DNA of 64,000 nt from an uncultured Oscillospiraceae bacterium (GTDB lineage Bacteria; Bacillota; Clostridia; Oscillospirales; Acutalibacteraceae). The notes under the pieces were generated by a model. The model did not search any database. It was not told the DNA's origin and saw only the letters and a list, made by a program, of their open reading frames with translations. Every line of letters begins with the position of its first letter. The first letter of the stretch is position 1. Shown here piece by piece: positions 16,834 through 25,119 of this stretch. Location of the stretch: positions 45,038-109,037 of the forward strand of contig CABUNG010000005.1 in assembly GCA_902492895.1 (NCBI GenBank). Reading direction: 5' to 3'. A program made the translations under genes and the position numbers.

Positions 16834-17961
16834 ATGCTACAGTTTGAAGAATTGCGGCAGAGGCTGGAAGGGCTGTATCCCCAGATCGACGATCTGGCGG
16901 GGGCCATCGGTCTGCCGCAAATGAAGCGGGAGGCGGAAGAACTCGCGATGAAGGCCGCCGCCGACGGCTTTTGGGACGATATGGAGTCCGCCCAGAAGGT
17001 CACCCAGCGCGCCGCCCTTCTGGCGGACGGGATCGAACGGTACGAACGGCTGCTGCGGGATTATCACGATACCCTCACGCTCATCGCCCTGGCCGACGAG
17101 GAAGGGGATCTGTCCCTGCTCGAGGAGTGCACGGCCGGCGTCGAGGGTGTCGAGTCCGCCCTCGACGAGCAGCGTCTCGCCACCTTGCTGACCGGAGAAT
17201 ACGACAGCCGCAACGCCATCATCACCTTCCATGCGGGCGCGGGCGGTACCGAAGCGCAGGACTGGGCTGAAATGCTCTACCGCATGTATACCCACTGGGC
17301 CGAACGGCATGGGTTCACCTATAAGATTTTAGATTATCTCGATGGAGACGAGGCCGGGCTCAAAAGCGCCAGCATCCATATTACGGGCCAGAATGCCTAC
17401 GGTTTCCTCAAAGGGGAGGCCGGGGTGCATCGGCTGGTCCGCATCTCCCCATTTGACGCCTCCGGGCGGCGGCATACCTCGTTTGCCGCCATCGAGGTTC
17501 TGCCTGAGCTCGACGATAGCATTCAAATCGAGATTCGTCCCGAAGACATCAAGATGGATGTGTTCCGGTCGAGCGGCGCGGGCGGGCAGCATATCAACAA
17601 AACCTCGTCCGCCGTGCGGCTGACCCATATTCCCACCGGGATCGTGGTTTCCTGCCAAACCGAACGCAGCCAGTTCCAGAACCGGGACACGGCGATGAAT
17701 ATGCTGAAAGCCAAACTGCTCGAAATCAAGGAGCGGGAACATCTGGAGCGCATCGAGGATATTAAAGGCAGCCAGGCCCAGATCGCCTGGGGCAGCCAGA
17801 TCCGGTCGTATGTGTTCATGCCCTATACTCTGGCGAAAGATCACCGGACCGGCTTCGAAATGGGCAATATCGGTGCGGTGATGGACGGGGATATCGACGG
17901 GTTCATCAATGCGTATCTCAAGGCGGCGGCGAACGGCACTCTGGGGGCCGCAGCCGAATAA
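16834..17961 (+). CDS. prfB: Peptide chain release factor 2 (no programmed frameshift)
   Basis: A 375-residue class I release factor that reads UGA and UAA and triggers peptide release. The catalytic GGQ is in SSGAGGQHINKTSSAVRLTH (about residues 248-267), and the stop-codon recognition tripeptide SPF is in VRISPFDASG (about residue 208), which identifies RF2 and not RF1. Domain 1 is the N-terminal helical part up to about residue 110. In most bacteria the frame is interrupted by TGA around codon 24-26. Here the frame is continuous through GAIGLPQMKREAEEL with no CTTTGA slip site. ATG 16834 follows a rather weak GAAAGG. It is monocistronic under its own promoter. Confidence 0.95.
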   Translation: MLQFEELRQRLEGLYPQIDDLAGAIGLPQMKREAEELAMKAAADGFWDDMESAQKVTQRAALLADGIERYERLLRDYHDTLTLIALADEEGDLSLLEECTAGVEGVESALDEQRLATLLTGEYDSRNAIITFHAGAGGTEAQDWAEMLYRMYTHWAERHGFTYKILDYLDGDEAGLKSASIHITGQNAYGFLKGEAGVHRLVRISPFDASGRRHTSFAAIEVLPELDDSIQIEIRPEDIKMDVFRSSGAGGQHINKTSSAVRLTHIPTGIVVSCQTERSQFQNRDTAMNMLKAKLLEIKEREHLERIEDIKGSQAQIAWGSQIRSYVFMPYTLAKDHRTGFEMGNIGAVMDGDIDGFINAYLKAAANGTLGAAAE

Positions 17962-18359
17962 AGAAGGAGTGGGTCTATTCGGATCCCCATCGAAAACATC
18001 CACGGTGTTTCGGATGCCTGCGGTATTCCGGGAGCGCCAGCTGAGGTTATCCCTTTGGACTTGCCTCGTTGAAAGTGGACCTGCCTGACAGGCACCCGTG
18101 CGGAAAACCCGGAATAGGATGCCTACGAAAGCATCAAGCGGACGATGAAGGCTGCCGCAGGGGGCGAAACCGGAATGACTGGCCGAGCGGCGGAGAGACA
18201 ATGAGGACGCAGGGGAATTCCGAAGGAATTACCGGAGGCCGCCGCAGGGGGCGAAACCGGAATGACCGGCCGGGCGGCGGCCCTCTTCCCTATTTCTAAA
18301 ATATATGGTATACTAACCAATATTGCAAAACAGCCAACACGCTATAAAAGAGGGATGAC
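17962..18359. other. 398-base gap with two copies of a 40-bp hairpin repeat
   Basis: There is no gene here. The first 190 bases contain several short complementary blocks (for example ATTCCGGG near 18030 and CCCGGAAT near 18110) that could pair across 80 bases. The second part holds the direct hairpin repeat described separately. A TATACT at 18309-18314 may be the -10 of the kinase gene downstream, but its -35 is weak. Confidence 0.5.
18154..18280. repeat. Tandem 40-bp palindromic repeat, two copies
   Basis: Bases 18154-18193 and 18241-18280 are the same 40-base unit with two differences (T/C and A/G). Each unit begins GCCGCAGGGGGCGAAACCGG and ends in GCGGCGG, so each folds with its ends paired. 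In the second copy the stem extends to GGCCGCCGC/GCGGCGGCC. The 47 bases between them hold a smaller AATTCC/GGAATT hairpin. Confidence 0.75.
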
Positions 18360-19460
18360 ATGGATTTTCAGCGACTGGGCGAGCGATTCGGCATTTCCGG
18401 GCGTCTGGCGGGATGGCAGGAAATCTGCGCGGGGAATATCAACCGCACGTATGAAGTGACGTTTGAATCTCCCGAAGGGGGGGCGCGGGATAAATACACT
18501 TTTCAGCGGATCAACACCTATGTGTTCAAAAATCCGGAAGATGTGATGCACAATATCCTGGCGGTCACCGAACATATCAAGCATAAGCTGCTGGAGGAAT
18601 ACGGCAGCTACGACCGGCGGGTCCTGTCGTTCCTGACGGCGGAAAACGGGACGCCGTATCTGTATACGAACGATCGGGATTTCTGGCGGGTTTACCGGTT
18701 CGTGGACGATGCTAAGGCGTACGACATCATTGAAAAACCCATCCATTTTTATGAAGCAGGCCGGGCTTTCGGGGAATTTCAGGGCTGGCTGTCCGATTTT
18801 CCCGTGGATGTTCTGGTCGAAACCATTCCCCAGTTTCATAACACCGTCCGCCGTATGCAAGATTTCCGCCGGGCGGTGCAGGAGGATAAAGCCGGACGCC
18901 GCGGCACCGTGGAGCGGGAAATCACCTTCCTCCTTGAGCGGGAGATCGAGGCGGGCACCATCGTCGGGCTGCTGGAGGCCGGCGCCATCCCCTACCGTGT
19001 CACGCATAATGATACCAAGATCAACAACATTCTGTTTGATGCGGAAAGCGACAAAGCTTTGTGTGTCATTGACTTGGACACTGTCATGCCCGGTACGTCG
19101 ATTTACGATTTCGGGGATGCCGTAAGGTCGGGGGCCTCCACTGCCAGAGAGGACGAGGAAGACCTTTCGAAAGTGCATTTCGATTTGTCGATGTTCGAGC
19201 GATTCACTAGAGGTTTTCTGGAGGAGACAAAAGGGCTGCTCACGGCGGAGGAAATCCGGCTGCTGCCCCTGGGCGCCAAGATCATCACGCTGGAACTGGC
19301 CTCCCGTTTTCTGGCGGATTATCTCGATGGAGACATTTATTTTAAAATTTCCCGGCCCGACCACAATCTGGTCCGGGCCCGCAACCAGATTCGGCTGGCG
19401 CAGGAAATGGAAGCGGTCTTCCCGGAGATGGAAGACATTGTCCGCCGCTACGGTAGCTGA
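18360..19460 (+). CDS. nahK: N-acetylhexosamine 1-kinase homologue (aminoglycoside-phosphotransferase fold)
   Basis: A 366-residue kinase of the choline/aminoglycoside kinase fold. It resembles bifidobacterial NahK closely along its whole length: GNINRTYEVTFE, YTFQRINTYVFKNPEDVMHN, FWRVYRFVDDAKAYD, GRAFGEFQGWLSDF, HNDTKINNILFDAES and VIDLDTVMPGTSIYDFGD. NahK phosphorylates GlcNAc and GalNAc at C1 with ATP in the lacto-N-biose/mucin-sugar pathway. The catalytic Asp is in THNDTKINN and the metal-binding Asp in IDLDTVMPG. ATG 18360 follows AGAGGG. The partner genes (lnpA, galT, galE-like) are not in this window, so the assignment rests on sequence alone. A terminator follows directly. Confidence 0.85.
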   Translation: MDFQRLGERFGISGRLAGWQEICAGNINRTYEVTFESPEGGARDKYTFQRINTYVFKNPEDVMHNILAVTEHIKHKLLEEYGSYDRRVLSFLTAENGTPYLYTNDRDFWRVYRFVDDAKAYDIIEKPIHFYEAGRAFGEFQGWLSDFPVDVLVETIPQFHNTVRRMQDFRRAVQEDKAGRRGTVEREITFLLEREIEAGTIVGLLEAGAIPYRVTHNDTKINNILFDAESDKALCVIDLDTVMPGTSIYDFGDAVRSGASTAREDEEDLSKVHFDLSMFERFTRGFLEETKGLLTAEEIRLLPLGAKIITLELASRFLADYLDGDIYFKISRPDHNLVRARNQIRLAQEMEAVFPEMEDIVRRYGS

Positions 19461-19479
19461 CAGCCGATAGACAAGTGAG

Positions 19480-19514
19480 AAAAGGACGGAAACCTTCATG
19501 GTTTCCGTCCTTTT
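19480..19514. terminator. Bidirectional terminator between nahK and the AraC gene
   Basis: A 15-base perfect stem (AAAAGGACGGAAACC and GGTTTCCGTCCTTTT) with a 5-base loop. It has T-runs on both strands and is shared by the two converging genes. Confidence 0.9.
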
Positions 19515-19534
19515 GACTTTTTTAACAGAGAATG

Positions 19535-21388
19535 TTATCGATGGGCTTTTCTGTACTCGCCGGGGAGCAGGCCTTCCCATTTGACAAACGTATGGACAAA
19601 ATGCGAACTGTCATAAAACCCGACCCGCGCGGCGATTTCTTGCAAACTGAGCTCGCTTTCGGCCAGCCACATTTTTGCTTTTTCGATTCGGTATCCGATC
19701 AGATATTCCCCGAGCGGCCGGCCGCTTTCCTCCCGAAACAGGCGGGACAGGTGGGCGGGCGTGATATGTACGCTGTCCGCCACATCTTTCGCGTGGATGC
19801 GTTCGCCGTAATGCAGCCCGATATACTCCCGAGCCAGCCGGCAGTAATGTTGAGAGGTCGGACGGACGTTGTGGCGGCCAAGCGGAAGCAGAAACGTCTG
19901 CCAAACGCCGCCCTTGGCGATGCGCAGGGGGATGCGGATACGGCTTTGAATCTGCAGATCCCAAAGGGACAGGTCCAGCGTCATCGGCCGCTCCGCTTTT
20001 ACGGTCAGCCGGAGACAGGCCGTGCTCAGAAAATTGCGGAGATCGGCGCGTTTGGCTGCGTTTATCCAGACGGCGGAGGTGCCGTCCACCAGAAAACAGG
20101 GAGGCCCGCTGACATCCCCGCCGTTTTCCGCTGCGGAAGACGGCGGGGTCTTCTGCGCATCATCGGCCGAAAACCGGCCGATGACCTGCGGCGAGTGAGG
20201 CGGCGCAGGCCGGCTGCTGAGAAGCTCGATGTCGCCGCACGCGATCCAGGCCGGGAGAGGATCCGGATGACCGCCGTCCGGTTCAGCCGCACGCAGACAG
20301 ACGGCGTCCGCTGCCCGGATGACGGCGCCGCAGGCCGGATCGGCAAGACGGAGCAGAGCCAGTATCACGGCATTCAGGTGGCCTTTCACCGCGTTGTTGT
20401 AACCCGATGCGTGTTCGCGGAGTTCCTGTTCTATGTCGCGGAAATAAGCCGGAATTTTTGTATATTCCCCGGTATGGATTAACCGGGGCAGATCCATATC
20501 CAGCTCTTCGATCGGCGGGCTAACCGGAAAGCTCGCCTCGTTATAGATATAGCTGCGGTCGGCGCAGGGAGTGCCGTCGTGCTTGTTTCGCGCCAGAATC
20601 CCGTCCTCCCCTATCTCCCAAATACCCGTGAAGGGCCGGATATCGCCTAGAGGGGCGGGTGCGGACTGTTCTCCCATCGAAAAGAGGATGTTAGAAAACC
20701 GGGCTCGGGATATATACGAATTGACGCCGACGGCACCGCCGCCAAAGCCGGGCATATCCAAGGTGCCCACCAGATCGCCGTCGGCAAAATACGAGAGGGT
20801 TTGATGGGTGTCGAAAACGATTTTTAAATGGTGCCGCTCCCGCAGGCGGCTCTGTTCGGGTGACAGCGATTTCTGCACGGAACCGGCCTCTCCAAAAATG
20901 TGGGCCAGCCGCGATTCGATATCGTAAGAGGCGCAGCTCCAGGTCCCAGCATTTATAAACCCAAACACCAGGCCGACCGCCGCGCCGTCCTCGATTTCGG
21001 CGTCCGCCTCCAGCGTGAACGGCGTTTGGGGAGGGACCGGCTGGCCGCAGAGCGCCAAACTGTTTTGAGAAAAGTAATCTGCCAGCACGCCGAAATACCG
21101 AAATTCGAACAGATGATAAACGGAATCCTTCCGGGGACGGAGGAAGAGGCGGCACCCCTTGGGGCAAAAGCAGACATCGCCTTTTCGCGCCGTCAGCTCC
21201 GTGACGCCATTTCCCTCATCCCGGAAAAGACAGCGCAGGCCGCCTTCCCGGACATAGAGCAGCTTGTGACAGCGGGCATCCCGCTCCGGCGGATGTCCGT
21301 CTGTGCAGCCGGGATCCATGTTGACCAGGCTCAGAATCAAATGGGTGAAGTGGTGGAGATTTGAGGAAGTCAGCCGTACACCGGGCAT
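19535..21388 (-). CDS. AraC-family regulator with an inserted LamG-like beta-sandwich domain
   Basis: A 617-residue regulator, about twice the usual AraC length. ATG 21388 is chosen because GGGAAAGGAG lies just upstream (the frame extends to 21424). The cupin-like sensor (about residues 1-100, KGDVCFCPKGCRLFLRPRK then LFEFRYFG) is interrupted by a roughly 150-residue domain (SRLAHIFGEAGSVQKSLSPEQ, HHLKIVFDTHQTLSYFADG, GVNSYISRARFSNILFS). This matches the repeats of the divergent GH32 enzyme. The usual helical middle follows (PRLIHTGEYTKIPAYFRDIEQ). A further beta-rich stretch (about 395-505) precedes the C-terminal double helix-turn-helix (AREYIGLHYGERIHAKDVAD to YDSSHFVHTFVKWEGLLPGEYR). It very likely controls the GH32 gene. 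Confidence 0.88.
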   Translation of the reverse strand: MPGVRLTSSNLHHFTHLILSLVNMDPGCTDGHPPERDARCHKLLYVREGGLRCLFRDEGNGVTELTARKGDVCFCPKGCRLFLRPRKDSVYHLFEFRYFGVLADYFSQNSLALCGQPVPPQTPFTLEADAEIEDGAAVGLVFGFINAGTWSCASYDIESRLAHIFGEAGSVQKSLSPEQSRLRERHHLKIVFDTHQTLSYFADGDLVGTLDMPGFGGGAVGVNSYISRARFSNILFSMGEQSAPAPLGDIRPFTGIWEIGEDGILARNKHDGTPCADRSYIYNEASFPVSPPIEELDMDLPRLIHTGEYTKIPAYFRDIEQELREHASGYNNAVKGHLNAVILALLRLADPACGAVIRAADAVCLRAAEPDGGHPDPLPAWIACGDIELLSSRPAPPHSPQVIGRFSADDAQKTPPSSAAENGGDVSGPPCFLVDGTSAVWINAAKRADLRNFLSTACLRLTVKAERPMTLDLSLWDLQIQSRIRIPLRIAKGGVWQTFLLPLGRHNVRPTSQHYCRLAREYIGLHYGERIHAKDVADSVHITPAHLSRLFREESGRPLGEYLIGYRIEKAKMWLAESELSLQEIAARVGFYDSSHFVHTFVKWEGLLPGEYRKAHR

Positions 21389-21564
21389 AGAATCGTCTCC
21401 TTTCCCGTCTTCTATACTATCCAAGCCGCCCTCCGGTTGTCAAGGCGAACCCGCTGCGGGTGCCCGGTTTTTACAATGCAGAATGCCCGGTTTTTACAAT
21501 GTCTTTCGGGTCCGCCTTTGCTAGAATGTGGACGAGAATACCGATAAAGGGAGGAGTTGGCGGT

Positions 21565-24500
21565 ATGAAGGGATGGAGTTGGGTTAAAAGGATCGGTGCC
21601 GCAGGGCTGTGCGCCAGTCTTCTGGCTGGGGTGACAATCGGGTTTGCTCCGGCTTCGGCGATGGACGGCGGGAGCGCGGCGGAGCCGCTGTCCGGCCATT
21701 GGGAAGCGGCTTCCTGCTACGCACAAAACGCCGGGCTGGACAATTGTCTGGCGATCAGCGATGTGTATATTCCGGCCTCCACACCCTTTTCCTTTGAGGC
21801 GGAGGTCTTTGTGGAAAAAGGTGCGGCGGGGGCTCTGGCCTTTGCGGTCACGGCCGATGGGAGCGGATACAGCTGCGTCAACGTGGATAAAAGCTCGAAA
21901 TTGGCGCACGTGTTCGGATCGTTCGGTTCCTTTGACAAAGCACTGTCCGAAGAGCAGCAGCGGCGTGGCTCCTGCCATTTGAAAGTGGAACTGGATGCCG
22001 CCATGAACCTCAGCTATTCGATAGACGGCGAGGTGATCGGATCCATCCGCACCTCGTCCGGAGCCGCAGGATATTTGGGATTGAATACCTACTATGCCGA
22101 CGTGTTGTTTGAAAACGCCATCTATACCCTCCGCGGCGAGACAAAGCCCGTCACCGGCCTTTCCGGACACACGGGAAATTGGTCCAAGGCGTATACCGGC
22201 AGCAACCGGGACGAAGAAAACTGCATCGCTCTCGGCCGCGTCCATGTCGCGGCGGGCCAGGCATTTTCCTACGAGGGCTCTGTCCGCATCTCCGACGGTC
22301 TTGCCGCTTCCCTGGTGTTCGGCACGGCTAAGGACGGCAGCGGGCTGAGCGGCGCCTGTGTGGACAAGGGTTCCGGACTGGCCCATGTATTCGGACCGTA
22401 CGGCTCCTTCAGCAAACCGCTCACCGAAGAGCAGAAAGCCGCGGAGTCTTATCGGCTTAAGCTGGTGTACGATGGAAAGGTCCTGTCCTATTATCTCGAC
22501 GACGCGCCGATCGGGTCTCTGAACGATGTCACGGTAGAAGGCTATCTGGGGTTGTGCACGTATCACGCCAAGGCCAGTTTCTTTGGGATACGTCGTTCCC
22601 TGGACGAGGGGGAGGAACCCCCGGTGCCTCCCGCCCTTCCGGAAGAGGAGCTGATACCCGTGACCGGGTGGACGGAGGCGTCGGGAAACTGGACGGTGTC
22701 CGATGAGAGCATTCGGGCAGACAACACGGGACTGGACAACTGCATCCTGCTCAGCGGAATCCGGATTCCGGCCCGGACCGGGTTCCTGTACGAAGCGGAC
22801 GTCACCGTGGAGGCGGGCAGTGCGGGCGCGCTGGTGTTCGGCTATCAAAACGAGAACGGCTGGTGCGCGGCATCCTATGACATATCGTCCAGACTGGCCC
22901 ACGTTTTCGGCGGCTATGCCGTGTTCAGCCGGCCGCTTACCGCCGAACAGCTGGCCGTGTCCACCCATCGGCTGAAGCTTTACCTGGATCCTTCCATGAC
23001 CCTGACGTATTATGTGGACGACGTCCTCGTCGGTTCGGCGGAACTCGCGTCTTTCGACGGCGGGTATTTGGGGCTGAACACCTATCATTCCGCCGCCGTT
23101 TTTTCGAATATCCGCTATACCACGCTGGAGGCTCCCCATCTGACGGGTCTCTCCTTTGCCGAGGGCGCATTTCAGGAACCCTTCTCCCCCAACCGGACGT
23201 CCTATGCCGCCGTGGTGGGACCGGACGTCGGCACTCTGCATTTGACGGCCGAGGCGGAAGACGGCATAGACCTGATCGTGAACGGCGCTCTGGCCGAAAG
23301 CGGCAAGCCCGTTCCCGTGACCCTGAACGGGGACGAAACCGAGATACTCCTGACAGTAACCGATAAAAAAGGACGGACGTGCACCATGACCATCCATGTT
23401 CTCCGTGTCGACCCGCATACGCTGTATCGGGACACCCACCGTCCCCAGCTGCATTTTACAGCGAGGAAAAACTGGATCAACGACCCCAATGGCCTGGTTT
23501 ACGACGCGGCTACCGGTCTCTATCATCTGTATTACCAGTATTCCCACAGCGTCACGGCGGGGGATCGGACGTCCTGGGGGCATGCCTCGTCGCCGGACCT
23601 GGTCCACTGGACCGAGCTGCCGGTGGCCATTCAGCCGGACAGCCTCGGACTGATCTGGTCCGGCTCCTGTGTGATCGATCGGGACAACACCTCCGGGCTC
23701 TTTGATGAAACCACCCCTCCGGATTCCCGGATCGTGGCGCTGTATTCCTACGACCGCCAGAATCAGGCGCTGGCCTTTTCCACCGATGGGGGCATCAGCT
23801 TCACAAAATATGCGGACAATCCCGTTATCCCCAATCCCGACCGCCTGTACGGCGCGGATTTCCGGGATCCCAAGGTGATTTGGATTGAGGATGATCAGCA
23901 GGAAAACGGCGGGATCTGGCTGATGGTGGTGGGCTGCTCCCCGTATCGGCTGTTCACATCCCCGGATCTTATCCACTGGACCTACAACAGCGACGTGCAA
24001 ACCCGAAACGGATCGCCGTTCGGCGGCGAGTGCCCCGATGTATTCCCGCTGGCCTTGGACGGGGATGAAGACGACGTCAAATGGGTGATATGCGCCGCGG
24101 GACGGCAGTACATCGTCGGCGATCTTGTCCGAGAGGATGGGATGTATACCTTCCGCGCCCAGAGTGACGTCTTAGCGCCTCTCAACGGCAACAGCGATAC
24201 CGTATACGCCTCCCAGACCTTCTACAACGATCCAAAGGGGCGGCGCATCCTGGTGAGTTGGCTGCGGGATTCCACGGCGTCGGTTTATGAAGATAAAAAC
24301 TGGAACGGGGCGCTGTCCATCCCCTATGAGCTGAAGCTCCGCACGGTCGGCGGAGCCATGCAGCTGCTTACCTATCCGGTCGAAGAGCTGAACAGCCTGC
24401 GCTCCCCCGAACCGGTTTGGGAGCTTGCCGATGCTGCGGTGAGTCCGGGGGACGCCAATGTGCTGGACGGCGTGGAAGGATCGGTTTTTGATTTGGAGGC

Positions 24501-25044
24501 GGTCATCCGGCTGGAAGATGCCGATGGATTTGCGTTCCGCGTCCGGGAGGCCGAGGGCGAGTATACCGCGGTCGCATACAACGCCCAAACCGGCCGTCTG
24601 ACCGTCGGCGTCAACCGGGACGGAACGGAATCCGCAGGCTCCTCCATCCGCCTGACGCCGACGGAGGACGGGCGGGTCCGGATTCGGATTCTTTTGGACA
24701 ATTCTCTTGTGGACGTATTCGGAAACGGCGGGGAGGCGGCCGTCACCTCCTTTCTGTTTCCCGAAAAGGACGGACGGGCGCTGAGCTTCGCGGCGGAAGG
24801 CGGCACGGCCGTGATCGAATCCCTGCGTCTGTATGAACTGGATTCCGCGTGGAACAACGGATACGATACGAGCATAAAGACCCCTCCGGTTAAACCGGCG
24901 GGACCCTCGGTACCGTCTTCCGATGCCTCCGAATCGTCGCCGAATCCCGGCACCGGACGGAGGAATCTGCTCTTGGCGGCGTTTGGCGCGGCTATGGCGG
25001 GTTTGGGGGTTATCATACGGTTCCGCAGACCGCGAAAAGCCTGA
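21565..25044 (+). CDS. Membrane-anchored GH32 fructan hydrolase (levanase/inulinase type) with three LamG-like domains
   Basis: A 1159-residue exported enzyme. ATG 21565 after GGGAGGAG is the start, giving a signal peptide ending PASA (about residue 32). Next come three homologous beta-sandwich domains (about 35-190, 195-345 and 365-520, each with LAHVFG...LTEEQ and a YLGLNTY-like end) and a cadherin-like domain (about 525-615, LTGLSFAEGAFQEPFSPNRT). GH32 follows, with nucleophile Asp640 in WINDPNG, Asp768 in FRDPK and acid Glu822 in GGECPD, then the C-terminal GH32 beta-sandwich (about 965-1110). The end has NPGTG, one membrane helix and a basic tail. It should hydrolyse levan, inulin or sucrose at the surface; which one is open. 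Confidence 0.93.
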   Translation: MKGWSWVKRIGAAGLCASLLAGVTIGFAPASAMDGGSAAEPLSGHWEAASCYAQNAGLDNCLAISDVYIPASTPFSFEAEVFVEKGAAGALAFAVTADGSGYSCVNVDKSSKLAHVFGSFGSFDKALSEEQQRRGSCHLKVELDAAMNLSYSIDGEVIGSIRTSSGAAGYLGLNTYYADVLFENAIYTLRGETKPVTGLSGHTGNWSKAYTGSNRDEENCIALGRVHVAAGQAFSYEGSVRISDGLAASLVFGTAKDGSGLSGACVDKGSGLAHVFGPYGSFSKPLTEEQKAAESYRLKLVYDGKVLSYYLDDAPIGSLNDVTVEGYLGLCTYHAKASFFGIRRSLDEGEEPPVPPALPEEELIPVTGWTEASGNWTVSDESIRADNTGLDNCILLSGIRIPARTGFLYEADVTVEAGSAGALVFGYQNENGWCAASYDISSRLAHVFGGYAVFSRPLTAEQLAVSTHRLKLYLDPSMTLTYYVDDVLVGSAELASFDGGYLGLNTYHSAAVFSNIRYTTLEAPHLTGLSFAEGAFQEPFSPNRTSYAAVVGPDVGTLHLTAEAEDGIDLIVNGALAESGKPVPVTLNGDETEILLTVTDKKGRTCTMTIHVLRVDPHTLYRDTHRPQLHFTARKNWINDPNGLVYDAATGLYHLYYQYSHSVTAGDRTSWGHASSPDLVHWTELPVAIQPDSLGLIWSGSCVIDRDNTSGLFDETTPPDSRIVALYSYDRQNQALAFSTDGGISFTKYADNPVIPNPDRLYGADFRDPKVIWIEDDQQENGGIWLMVVGCSPYRLFTSPDLIHWTYNSDVQTRNGSPFGGECPDVFPLALDGDEDDVKWVICAAGRQYIVGDLVREDGMYTFRAQSDVLAPLNGNSDTVYASQTFYNDPKGRRILVSWLRDSTASVYEDKNWNGALSIPYELKLRTVGGAMQLLTYPVEELNSLRSPEPVWELADAAVSPGDANVLDGVEGSVFDLEAVIRLEDADGFAFRVREAEGEYTAVAYNAQTGRLTVGVNRDGTESAGSSIRLTPTEDGRVRIRILLDNSLVDVFGNGGEAAVTSFLFPEKDGRALSFAAEGGTAVIESLRLYELDSAWNNGYDTSIKTPPVKPAGPSVPSSDASESSPNPGTGRRNLLLAAFGAAMAGLGVIIRFRRPRKA
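21680..23120 (+). repeat. Three tandem coding repeats in the GH32 gene
   Basis: Three diverged repeats of about 450-480 bases encode the LamG-like domains, roughly 21680-22135, 22150-22595 and 22660-23120. Shared marks are PVTG near each start, DNC or ENC, LAHVFG, then LSYSIDG, LSYYLDD or LTYYVDD, and YLGLNTY or YLGLCTY. A fourth relative is encoded on the other strand at about 20.7-21.1 kb, inside the AraC gene. Confidence 0.8.
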
Positions 25045-25049
25045 TAAAC

Positions 25050-25085
25050 AAACCGGGGGCGGCGCTTCTGCGCCGCCCCCGGTTT
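25050..25085. terminator. Bidirectional terminator between GH32 and argF
   Basis: A 16-base perfect stem (AAACCGGGGGCGGCGC and GCGCCGCCCCCGGTTT) with a TTCT loop. It ends both the GH32 transcript and the converging arginine operon. Confidence 0.88.
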
Positions 25086-25119
25086 ATCTCATATATTTGG
25101 ACGGCGGCAGTCCCACGCC

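Noticed and set aside
17990..18110. A glmS-type ribozyme, suggested by AGCGCCAG and GAGGTTATC
   Set aside because: The conserved blocks are in the wrong order and spacing, and the gene downstream is not glmS.
18150..18200. A hammerhead ribozyme, suggested by GACGATGA followed by GGCGAAAC
   Set aside because: The required CUGANGA core is not present and the stems do not close around the three-way junction.
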